Positions 57,375 through 64,000 of a DNA stretch of 64,000 nt are shown here, piece after piece (position 1 is the first letter of the stretch; each line of letters begins with the position of its first letter). A program made the position numbers and the translations under genes. Source of the stretch: Bacillus pumilus. GTDB taxonomy: Bacteria > Bacillota > Bacilli > Bacillales > Bacillaceae. The stretch spans positions 1,612,001-1,676,000 of the forward strand of contig NZ_CP027116.1 of NCBI RefSeq assembly GCF_003431975.1, written 5' to 3'. The notes beneath the pieces were generated by a model that saw only the letters and a list, made by a program, of their open reading frames with translations, did no database searches and was not told the origin of the DNA.

Positions 57375-57421
57375 AGCATTAAGCGATGATGGACGGGCTT
57401 GAGACTAGGAGGATAAGAATT

Positions 57422-59089
57422 TTGAAAAAGAAAAATACAGAGAACGTAAGAATTATTGCACTCGGAGGCGTTGGAGAAATCGGGAAAAACTTATATGTCA
57501 TTGAGATTGATTCGGACATATATGTGGTAGATGCAGGTTTAATGCATCCAGAAAACGAAATGCTAGGCATTGACGTCGTTATTCCTGATATCTCTTATTT
57601 AACAGAACGTGCTGATCGGGTGAAAGCAATTTTTCTTACCCACGGACATGATGAAGCAATCGGAGGCGTATTCCATTGCTTAAGTAAATTGTCTGTACCA
57701 GTTTACGGAACGAAGCTGACCCTTGCGTTACTTCGAGAAAAATTAAAGCAGTATGGCTTCAATCAAAAAGCTGATTTGCGTGAGGTGCATGCGAAATCAG
57801 TCATTACGTTTGAAACAACAAAGGTATCATTCTTTAGAACGAATCACAGCATCCCAGATTCAGTTGGAATCAGCTTCAAAACCTCTCTTGGTTCAATTGT
57901 ATGCACAGGCGATTTTAAATTTGATCAAACCCCAGCGCTTAACCAAGCCTGTGACATCGGAGAGATTGCGAAAATTGGAAACAATGGCGTGTTAGCACTT
58001 CTTTCAGACAGTGCCAATGCTGAAAAACCAGGTTATACACCTTCTGAGGCGCTCGTCCAAGACGAAATCTCAAATGCGATGTACAATGCTGAAAATCGAG
58101 TCATTGTTGCTGTATCTTCATCGAACATTAACCGCGTGCAGCAGATCATTAATGCAACGAATCAAAATGGCCGTAAGCTTGCCGTAGCAGGGAAGAATAT
58201 GATGACAACTCTTCAGTTGGCGATCAAGCTTGGTTATGTCACAGCAGACGAAGAATTATTTGTCCCAGTTCAAGAAGTGAAGAAAATGGCGAAAAGCGAT
58301 GTGGTCGTCCTCACAGCTGGAAGCCATGGAGAGCCTCTTGCGGCTTTAACAAAAATGGCAAAACAAAATCACAAACAGCTTCATATTGAAAAAGATGACA
58401 CGGTTGTGATTGCATCTACACCTCTTCCTGGACAAGAGCTCACATATTCAAAAACAGTCGATTTCCTCACAAGAAGCGGCGCACAAGTCATTTTTGCACA
58501 AAAACGTGTGCACGTATCTGGACATGGCTGCCAAGAAGAGTTAAAGCTCATGCTGAACTTGCTTAAACCGAAGTATTTAATTCCGGTGAATGGCGAATAT
58601 CGTATGCAAAAAGCACATTCCCGTATTGCCGAAGAAGTGGGAATGAAGCGCAGTGACATTTTCCTGATTGATAAAGGGGATGTTGTTGAGTTTAGAGGAC
58701 AGAACGTCAAAATCGGTGAAAAAGTTCACCAAGGTAACATTTTGATTGATGGTCTTGGCGTTGGTGATATCGGGAACATCGTGCTTCGCGATAGACGCCT
58801 ATTGTCTCAAGATGGCATCTTAATTGTCGTCATTACGCTCGATAAACAAAAGAAACAATTAATTTCTGGACCTGAAATCATCACAAGAGGATTTGTGTAT
58901 GTCAGAGAATCTGAAGAGCTGATTGTGAAAGCGACAGAAATGGTCAAAGGAATTGTCAAAGAGCAAACGGAAAACTCAATTGTTGAATGGTCGACATTGA
59001 AACAATCCATGCGTGATGTACTCAATCAATTCCTATATGAAAAAACAAAACGTAAGCCGATGATCATTCCAATTATTATGGAAGTGTGA
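57422..59089 (+). CDS. rnjB: Ribonuclease J2
   Basis: RNase J2 is the partner of RNase J1 in mRNA turnover and rRNA maturation. The metallo-beta-lactamase domain begins 'VRIIALGGVGEIGKNLYVIE'. The metal motif HxHxDH is degenerate, reading 'LTHGHDEAIGG', which fits the low activity of J2 proteins. The beta-CASP domain and the C-terminal 'KRKPMIIPIIMEV' follow. TTG 57422 with AGGAGG 9 bases upstream gives 555 residues, as I recall for B. subtilis; the ATG at 57386 has no site. Confidence 0.94.
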   Translation: MKKKNTENVRIIALGGVGEIGKNLYVIEIDSDIYVVDAGLMHPENEMLGIDVVIPDISYLTERADRVKAIFLTHGHDEAIGGVFHCLSKLSVPVYGTKLTLALLREKLKQYGFNQKADLREVHAKSVITFETTKVSFFRTNHSIPDSVGISFKTSLGSIVCTGDFKFDQTPALNQACDIGEIAKIGNNGVLALLSDSANAEKPGYTPSEALVQDEISNAMYNAENRVIVAVSSSNINRVQQIINATNQNGRKLAVAGKNMMTTLQLAIKLGYVTADEELFVPVQEVKKMAKSDVVVLTAGSHGEPLAALTKMAKQNHKQLHIEKDDTVVIASTPLPGQELTYSKTVDFLTRSGAQVIFAQKRVHVSGHGCQEELKLMLNLLKPKYLIPVNGEYRMQKAHSRIAEEVGMKRSDIFLIDKGDVVEFRGQNVKIGEKVHQGNILIDGLGVGDIGNIVLRDRRLLSQDGILIVVITLDKQKKQLISGPEIITRGFVYVRESEELIVKATEMVKGIVKEQTENSIVEWSTLKQSMRDVLNQFLYEKTKRKPMIIPIIMEV

Positions 59090-59093
59090 TGAG

Positions 59094-59128
59094 AAAGCCC
59101 AAGGAGCACAAGCTCTTTGGGCTTTTTT
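59094..59128 (+). terminator. Intrinsic terminator after rnjB
   Basis: Bases 59094-59107 pair with 59112-59125 (14 bp, one G-T) around an ACAA loop, ending in six Ts. It is one of the strongest terminators in the window. Confidence 0.93.
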
Positions 59129-59208
59129 GATGTGGCGTGAGGAATGCGGATTGAATACGGTCATCTTGTTCATAATAGGAGGAGAGTTTGAGGAAAGGAT
59201 GGAGACAA

Positions 59209-59937
59209 ATGGACGAAAAGAATGAACAGCAGCCTGAGCGAAAGCCAGAAGAAAAAGACAGCATTATGAGCAAAATACAGCAGCTTGGTGAAACAGCCGT
59301 ACCACAGCTGCCGCAAGATACAAATATACATTGCCTCACCATTATTGGCCAAATTGAAGGCCACATGCAGCTTCCACCACAAAATAAAACAACCAAATAC
59401 GAACATGTCATTCCGCAAATCGTAGCAGTTGAACAAAATCCGAAAATTGAAGGGCTTTTGATCATCTTAAATACAGTAGGCGGCGATGTTGAAGCGGGAC
59501 TAGCCATCGCAGAAATGCTTGCATCTCTATCAAAACCGACTGTATCGATTGTACTTGGCGGCGGCCACTCCATTGGTGTCCCAATTGCTGTATCATGTGA
59601 CTACTCGTATATTGCAGAAACCGCTACGATGACCATTCATCCTGTGCGTCTAACCGGTCTTGTGATCGGTGTCCCGCAAACCTTTGAATACTTAGATAAA
59701 ATGCAGGATAGAGTCATTAACTTTGTCACAAGTCACTCTGATATTACAGAAGAAAAGTTTAAAGAGCTCATGTTTTCAAAAGGCAATTTAACAAGAGACA
59801 TTGGGACAAATGTCGTTGGTCATGAGGCAGCAGAATACGGGCTCATGAATGAAGTGGGCGGCGTAGGACAAGCAATTAAAAAGTTGAATGAGCTTATTGG
59901 AGAGCGGACATCTCAAAACGAGGGGCTGATCCAATGA
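59209..59937 (+). CDS. tepA: ClpP-like translocation-enhancing protein TepA
   Basis: TepA (YmfB) is a ClpP-fold serine peptidase of the cytoplasm, connected to protein export and forespore-related processes. After a hydrophilic N-terminus, '[25 protein letters not shown]' gives the oxyanion-loop region. '[20 protein letters not shown]' contains the likely nucleophile Ser, and '[10 protein letters not shown]' the His. ATG 59209 has AAAGGA 9 bases upstream. A TTG at 59188 lies only 4-5 bases after AGGAGG, so a 249-residue form cannot be excluded. It overlaps ylzJ. Confidence 0.92.
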   Translation: MDEKNEQQPERKPEEKDSIMSKIQQLGETAVPQLPQDTNIHCLTIIGQIEGHMQLPPQNKTTKYEHVIPQIVAVEQNPKIEGLLIILNTVGGDVEAGLAIAEMLASLSKPTVSIVLGGGHSIGVPIAVSCDYSYIAETATMTIHPVRLTGLVIGVPQTFEYLDKMQDRVINFVTSHSDITEEKFKELMFSKGNLTRDIGTNVVGHEAAEYGLMNEVGGVGQAIKKLNELIGERTSQNEGLIQ

Positions 59938-60170
59938 TTTTATACACTCCTGTGCCATATGAAGCCATTTACGCAGAGGAACAAGGAGATCGCAAACTTC
60001 AGCAGGTTAGCATTCAAGGCGTGCCAGTCATGGTTGAAATGAAAGAAGATGAAGCAGAAATCGTTCAAGTCATGAGTACCAATCCAATGGATTTTCTGAA
60101 TGAAGAGCTTGCTCCAGGCAAGCGATTGAAGTTACAATTAGGCGCCAATCAAACCGACTCATATGAATGA
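59934..60170 (+). CDS. ylzJ: YlzJ-like small protein
   Basis: A 78-residue protein of the YlzJ family, found between tepA and spoIIIE in Bacilli. '[19 protein letters not shown]' opens the protein and '[17 protein letters not shown]' lies near the end. No catalytic motif, membrane segment or signal is visible, and the function is unknown. It overlaps tepA by 4 bases (ATGA). Its 3' end abuts a promoter-like element for spoIIIE. Confidence 0.85.
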   Translation: MILYTPVPYEAIYAEEQGDRKLQQVSIQGVPVMVEMKEDEAEIVQVMSTNPMDFLNEELAPGKRLKLQLGANQTDSYE

Positions 60171-60175
60171 TTCTA

Positions 60176-60184
60176 TGCTATAAT
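60176..60184 (+). promoter_or_regulatory. Extended -10 promoter for spoIIIE
   Basis: TGCTATAAT at 60176-60184 is a perfect extended -10 (TGnTATAAT) just after the ylzJ stop codon. The -35 region is poor (GACTCA at 17 bases), as is common for extended -10 promoters. Transcription would start near 60191, before the hairpin at 60208-60226. Confidence 0.6.
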
Positions 60185-60207
60185 AAAGGGAAAACTTACA
60201 ACAAGAT

Positions 60208-60233
60208 GCAGCCAAAACCAGGCTGCTTTCTTT
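60208..60233 (+). terminator. Terminator hairpin in the spoIIIE leader
   Basis: GCAGCC (60208-60213) pairs with GGCTGC (60221-60226), loop of 7, then TTTCTTTC. It can terminate tepA-ylzJ transcripts, but it also lies downstream of the extended -10 at 60176, so spoIIIE transcripts from that promoter must read through it. Confidence 0.7.
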
Positions 60234-60280
60234 CTGATCTTTCGGTAGGTTATATTTTCTTTCGTAGTAAGGTGATGAGT

Positions 60281-62653
60281 ATGGCTAAAAAGAGAAAACG
60301 GAAAACGAGAAAAAAACAAAATAAACAGCTAAAACTGAAATATGAATTGAATGGGTTAGTCTGTATTGCCATAGCGATCATTGCCATTTTACAGCTAGGC
60401 GTCGTTGGACAAACCTTCGTACATTTATTCAGATTCTTTGCAGGTGAATGGTTCATTCTCTGCCTGATTGGATTATTTCTTTTTGGTGTGACCATCTTTT
60501 GGAAAAAACAAATCCCAGATATGTTGACAAGGAGAAAGGCAGGACTATACTGCATTATTGCGAGTATCTTGCTTTTGTCTCATGTGAAGCTCTTTCAGCA
60601 CCTTTCATCTGCGGGTGCAATAGGCTCTCAAAGTGTGATAAGAAATACATTTGAGCTTTTCTTAATGGATATGAAAGGTGAGACAGGCTCGCCTGATTTA
60701 GGAGGCGGCATGATTGGTGCCGTATTATTTGCTGCTTCTTATTTCTTATTTGCTCAAGCAGGCTCTCAAATTATGGCAATTGTTTTGCTGCTGATTGGAA
60801 TTGTTCTGATCACAAATCGATCCCTGCAAGAAATGGTGAAGAAGGTAACGCTGCCTGTCTCACAATTTCTGGTGAAGCAGTGGAAAGCATTTGTCGAAGA
60901 TATGAAAGGAATCAAGCAGGCGAAAAAGAGCGCGCCCTCTCAGAAAACTGGTGAAAAGAAAAAACGGTCCCGTACACAAGAAGAGGACGATGATGATCAA
61001 ATCTTGATTAAAGAGGACATGCCGGCTACTGACAATAGCCAGCCAATTATCTCAAGCTTTGCTGACAGAGATGACATTCTCACACCGCTCGTTCAAAAAG
61101 AACAGACGGCAAAAGAGAGAGAGCCTCTTCAAGAATCTGAGCATAGTGCACCGGTTCCATCAGATTCACCTGATGAACCTAAAGAGGCTCCTCCGATGAC
61201 GTTTACTGAACTTGAAAACAAGGATTACGAATTGCCTTCACTGGATATTTTGGCAGAGCCGCAGCATTCAGGGCAGCAAACAGACAAGAAAAATATATAC
61301 GAAAATGCAAGAAAGCTTGAAAAAACGTTCCAAAGCTTTGGGGTAAAGGCAAAAGTCACACAGGTTCATTTAGGACCGGCCGTCACCAAATATGAAGTCT
61401 ATCCAGATGTCGGTGTGAAGGTCAGTAAGATTGTTAATCTAAGTGATGATTTAGCCCTTGCTCTCGCAGCAAAAGACATTCGGATTGAAGCGCCGATTCC
61501 TGGTAAATCCGCCATCGGCATTGAAGTACCTAATGCAGAAATCGCAATGGTTTCTTTAAAAGAGGTATTAGAATCAAAGCAAAATGACCGTCCAAATGCG
61601 AAGCTGCTCATTGGGCTTGGCCGTAACATTTCTGGTGAAGCTGTGCTGGCTGAAATGAACAAAATGCCGCATTTACTAGTAGCAGGCTCGACGGGAAGCG
61701 GAAAAAGTGTGTGCATCAATGGCATTATTACAAGTATCCTTATGAGAGCGAAACCTCATGAAGTGAAAATGATGATGATTGATCCAAAAATGGTTGAATT
61801 GAATGTGTATAACGGCATTCCGCATCTTTTGGCTCCTGTTGTGACGGACCCTAAAAAAGCCTCGCAGGCACTCAAAAAAGTCGTCAGCGAAATGGAACGT
61901 CGCTATGAATTATTTTCTCATACGGGGACAAGAAACATTGAAGGATACAATGATTACATTAAACGAATGAATCAATCAGAAGAGGCCAAACAGCCAGAAC
62001 TTCCTTATATTGTCGTCATCGTTGACGAGCTTGCAGATTTAATGATGGTTGCTTCCTCTGATGTAGAAGATTCTATTACAAGACTTTCGCAAATGGCTCG
62101 TGCCGCCGGGATTCATTTAATTATCGCCACACAAAGACCTTCTGTCGATGTTATTACAGGTGTCATTAAAGCCAACATTCCATCCCGCATTGCGTTTAGT
62201 GTGTCCTCGCAAACAGATTCAAGGACGATTCTTGATATGGGAGGCGCAGAAAAACTGCTCGGCAGAGGGGATATGCTGTTCTTACCAGTAGGAGCAAATA
62301 AACCGGTTCGTGTGCAGGGTGCCTTTTTATCAGATGAAGAAGTAGAGCATGTCGTTGATCATGTCATCACCCAGCAAAAAGCACAATATCAGGAAGAAAT
62401 GATTCCAACTGAAGAAACGCAGGAGCAACTTGCATCTGTTGAAGATGATCTATATGATGAAGCGGTGGAACTCATCATCGGCATGCAGACGGCGTCTGTC
62501 TCGATGCTTCAAAGAAGATTCCGCATCGGCTACACCCGAGCGGCACGCTTAATTGACGCCATGGAAGAGCGGGGTGTTGTCGGTCCTTATGAAGGAAGTA
62601 AACCGAGAGAAGTGCTGCTATCAAAAGAACAATATGACGAGCTCTCTTCATAA
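60281..62653 (+). CDS. spoIIIE: DNA translocase SpoIIIE
   Basis: SpoIIIE is the FtsK-family motor that pumps the chromosome into the forespore and clears DNA from closing septa. A basic N-terminus precedes four membrane helices (~30-180). An acidic variable linker runs to ~330. The motor follows, with Walker A 'GSTGSGKSV' near 469-477 and Walker B '[14 protein letters not shown]'. The gamma winged helix ends the protein ('[25 protein letters not shown]') and reads polar SRS sites. ATG 60281 has AAGGTG 6 bases upstream; the frame open from 60167 is rejected. Confidence 0.96.
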   Translation: MAKKRKRKTRKKQNKQLKLKYELNGLVCIAIAIIAILQLGVVGQTFVHLFRFFAGEWFILCLIGLFLFGVTIFWKKQIPDMLTRRKAGLYCIIASILLLSHVKLFQHLSSAGAIGSQSVIRNTFELFLMDMKGETGSPDLGGGMIGAVLFAASYFLFAQAGSQIMAIVLLLIGIVLITNRSLQEMVKKVTLPVSQFLVKQWKAFVEDMKGIKQAKKSAPSQKTGEKKKRSRTQEEDDDDQILIKEDMPATDNSQPIISSFADRDDILTPLVQKEQTAKEREPLQESEHSAPVPSDSPDEPKEAPPMTFTELENKDYELPSLDILAEPQHSGQQTDKKNIYENARKLEKTFQSFGVKAKVTQVHLGPAVTKYEVYPDVGVKVSKIVNLSDDLALALAAKDIRIEAPIPGKSAIGIEVPNAEIAMVSLKEVLESKQNDRPNAKLLIGLGRNISGEAVLAEMNKMPHLLVAGSTGSGKSVCINGIITSILMRAKPHEVKMMMIDPKMVELNVYNGIPHLLAPVVTDPKKASQALKKVVSEMERRYELFSHTGTRNIEGYNDYIKRMNQSEEAKQPELPYIVVIVDELADLMMVASSDVEDSITRLSQMARAAGIHLIIATQRPSVDVITGVIKANIPSRIAFSVSSQTDSRTILDMGGAEKLLGRGDMLFLPVGANKPVRVQGAFLSDEEVEHVVDHVITQQKAQYQEEMIPTEETQEQLASVEDDLYDEAVELIIGMQTASVSMLQRRFRIGYTRAARLIDAMEERGVVGPYEGSKPREVLLSKEQYDELSS

Positions 62654-62669
62654 TTCGAAGAGAGCTTTC
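62641..62669 (+). terminator. Hairpin overlapping the spoIIIE stop
   Basis: GCTCTCTTC (62641-62649) pairs perfectly with GAAGAGAGC (62657-62665), with the stop codon in the loop. The tail TTTCC is weak, so termination may be partial. Confidence 0.65.
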
Positions 62670-62816
62670 CTGAAAAAAGTAAACAATAGTATGATTATGT
62701 TAACTGGAAGTCAGACTATTTATTTATTTGCAAAAACATGATATAGTTATGTTCAACTTATCTCGGAATAGAGATTTCTCATCTTATCATTTGCATTGAT
62801 TAGACGGAGGGAAAAC

Positions 62817-63542
62817 ATGTCGACGAAAACAGACAATCGCCATTTATATTTGAAAGTGATTGACCGTATTAAAGAAGATATTCAAACAGGCGTATATGCC
62901 GAAAAAGAAAAGCTGCCTTCTGAGTTTGAGCTCTCAAAGCTTTTAGGCGTGAGCAGAGCGACACTGCGTGAAGCCCTTCGTATATTAGAAGAAGAGAAGT
63001 ATTTAATAAGAAGGCATGGTGTAGGGACTTTCGTCAACTCAAGACCGCTTTTTTCTACGGGCATTGAACAGCTGACGAGTGTCACGAAAATGATTGAGCA
63101 GGTCAATATGACGCCTGGTACTATCTTTTTATCCTCGCAAGAAGGGGACCCAACAGAGAATGATGTCATTCGTTTTCAATGTGATGAATCTGATGAGATT
63201 TTCTCAATGGAACGAGTGCGAACAGCAGATGGACAGCCAGTGGTTTATTGCTTAGATAAAATTCCAGTCAAGCATCTTCCCGCTTCCTTTACACATGAAG
63301 AAGAGTCGCTTTTTGAGCTGTTTGGAAGAGAACCACACAGCGGGATTAAATATGCAGTTGCTGACATTGAGCCAATTGGCTACCACGATCAGATTTCACC
63401 AATACTAGAATGTGATCCTGAAACAGCATTATTATTACTGAAACAAATGCATTATGATCAGGATGATCAGCCGGTCTTATACTCACTCAATTATTTTCGA
63501 GCGGATAAATTCAGCTTTCATGTGATACGAAAACGATTTTAA
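62817..63542 (+). CDS. ymfC: GntR-family regulator YmfC
   Basis: A HutC-subfamily GntR regulator. The winged helix spans residues ~8-75, with '[41 protein letters not shown]' as residues ~32-72 (landmark only). The UTRA effector domain fills ~90-235 and ends in '[16 protein letters not shown]'. The effector is unknown. ATG 62817 has GGAGGG 7 bases upstream. A TATAGT at 62742-62747 is a possible -10 with a weak -35. The MFS gene downstream is a natural candidate target. Confidence 0.92.
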   Translation: MSTKTDNRHLYLKVIDRIKEDIQTGVYAEKEKLPSEFELSKLLGVSRATLREALRILEEEKYLIRRHGVGTFVNSRPLFSTGIEQLTSVTKMIEQVNMTPGTIFLSSQEGDPTENDVIRFQCDESDEIFSMERVRTADGQPVVYCLDKIPVKHLPASFTHEEESLFELFGREPHSGIKYAVADIEPIGYHDQISPILECDPETALLLLKQMHYDQDDQPVLYSLNYFRADKFSFHVIRKRF

Positions 63543-63543
63543 C

Positions 63544-63575
63544 AAGCAGTCGCTTCCATAGGCGATTGCTTTTTG
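63544..63575 (+). terminator. Intrinsic terminator after ymfC
   Basis: AAGCAGTCGC (63544-63553) pairs with GCGATTGCTT (63562-63571), one G-T, 8-base loop, then a T run. It directly follows the ymfC stop. Confidence 0.85.
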
Positions 63576-63602
63576 TTTGCCCATACATAAAACCCGTCAA
63601 AC

Positions 63603-63632
63603 TTGCCACACTAAGTCTTAACAGTATATAGA
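63603..63632 (+). promoter_or_regulatory. SigA promoter for ymfD
   Basis: TTGCCA at 63603-63608 is followed by TATATA (16-base spacer, 63625-63630) or TATAGA (18-base spacer, 63627-63632). It lies just upstream of ymfD. Confidence 0.5.
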
Positions 63633-63644
63633 ATTGGGTGAATG

Positions 63645-64000
63645 ATGTTGGGCGAGAAAACAGTCAGTAAAAAGAATATTATTGCATTATCATCAGTGCC
63701 TTTAATCATGACACTTGGGAACTCGATGCTAATTCCCGTATTGCCAGAGATAGAAAAGACACTCTCCATCACTTCCTTTCAAGTCTCCCTCATTATTACG
63801 GTATACTCTGTTGTAGCCATCTTATGTATTCCAATCGCCGGTTATTTATCGGACCGAATCGGGCGGAAAAAGGTGCTGCTGCCTTGTCTGTTAATCGCAG
63901 GACTTGGTGGGGCTGTGGCAGCAGTTGCCTCAACCATCATGACAGAACCCTACATGTGGATCCTATTTGGCAGGGTCCTTCAAGGTGTTGGCTCAGCAGG
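63645..64000 (+). CDS. ymfD: MFS transporter YmfD (3' partial)
   Basis: Major facilitator superfamily exporter; in B. subtilis YmfD exports the siderophore bacillibactin. About 118 residues are visible before the window ends. Three membrane helices are seen, and the MFS loop signature reads 'GYLSDRIGRKKVLLP' near residue 67. 'ILFGRVLQGVGSAG' at the window edge is the fourth-helix motif. The start is ATG 63645 (adjacent ATG 63642 and TTG 63648 are possible; GGGTG at 63636-63640). Substrate identity is inferred from position only. Confidence 0.85.
   Translation, partial: MLGEKTVSKKNIIALSSVPLIMTLGNSMLIPVLPEIEKTLSITSFQVSLIITVYSVVAILCIPIAGYLSDRIGRKKVLLPCLLIAGLGGAVAAVASTIMTEPYMWILFGRVLQGVGSA

Noticed and set aside
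57386..57421. Upstream ATG extension of RNase J2
   Set aside because: No ribosome binding site, whereas TTG 57422 has AGGAGG at proper spacing and gives the family N-terminus.

Overview
The window is a 64 kb piece of a Bacillus chromosome. Every gene reads on the + strand, and the order follows the conserved Bacillus subtilis core from the fla/che operon to ymfD almost gene for gene. The species is an inference: a subtilis-like backbone with a GH9/GH48 cellulase pair next to polC best fits the B. pumilus group (pumilus, safensis, altitudinis), with B. licheniformis relatives as the next guess. I saw no IS element, prophage, CRISPR array, tRNA or rRNA.

Region 1 (1-19202) is the distal fla/che operon: fliK (5' cut off by the window), flgD, flgE, swrD, fliL, fliM, fliY, cheY, fliZ/fliO, fliP, fliQ, fliR, flhB, flhA, flhF, flhG, cheB, cheA, cheW, cheC, cheD, sigD, swrB. 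It encodes hook assembly, the C-ring, the type III export gate, flagellar number and placement control, the CheA-CheY pathway with CheB/C/D adaptation, and the late-gene sigma factor. Genes overlap or nearly touch, and I saw no strong internal terminator.

Region 2 (19203-32830) holds translation, envelope and replication genes: rpsB, tsf, pyrH, frr, uppS, cdsA, dxr, rasP, proS, polC. These are split by good intrinsic terminators, with recognisable SigA promoters before rpsB and pyrH.

Region 3 (32831-38550) is the accessory island, inserted between polC and rimP. It holds three plant-wall hydrolases: a GH9-CBM3c endoglucanase, a GH48 cellobiohydrolase and a GH10 xylanase. GH9 plus GH48 is the classic synergistic pair for crystalline cellulose. 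Yet all three reading frames begin at or near the mature catalytic domain, with no signal peptide and none encoded nearby. This is the most unusual feature of the window.

Region 4 (38551-48590) is the nusA-infB operon and followers: rimP, nusA, rnpM, rplGA, infB, ylxP, rbfA, truB, ribC, rpsO, pnpA. It starts from a near-consensus promoter followed by two intrinsic terminators in the leader, the arrangement expected for NusA autoregulation.

Region 5 (48591-64000) runs ylxY, mlpA, an extra APH/choline-kinase-fold gene, ymxH, the dipicolinate synthase genes spoVFA-spoVFB, the lysine/DAP genes asd, dapG and dapA, rnjB, tepA, ylzJ, spoIIIE, ymfC and the start of ymfD (3' cut off). The spoVF, asd and dap genes supply dipicolinate for spores and diaminopimelate/lysine. 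The APH-like gene is the second departure from the B. subtilis order.

Many starts were moved from the longest open frame to a codon with a well-placed Shine-Dalgarno site, often TTG or GTG. Comparisons with B. subtilis proteins are from memory, not from alignments.
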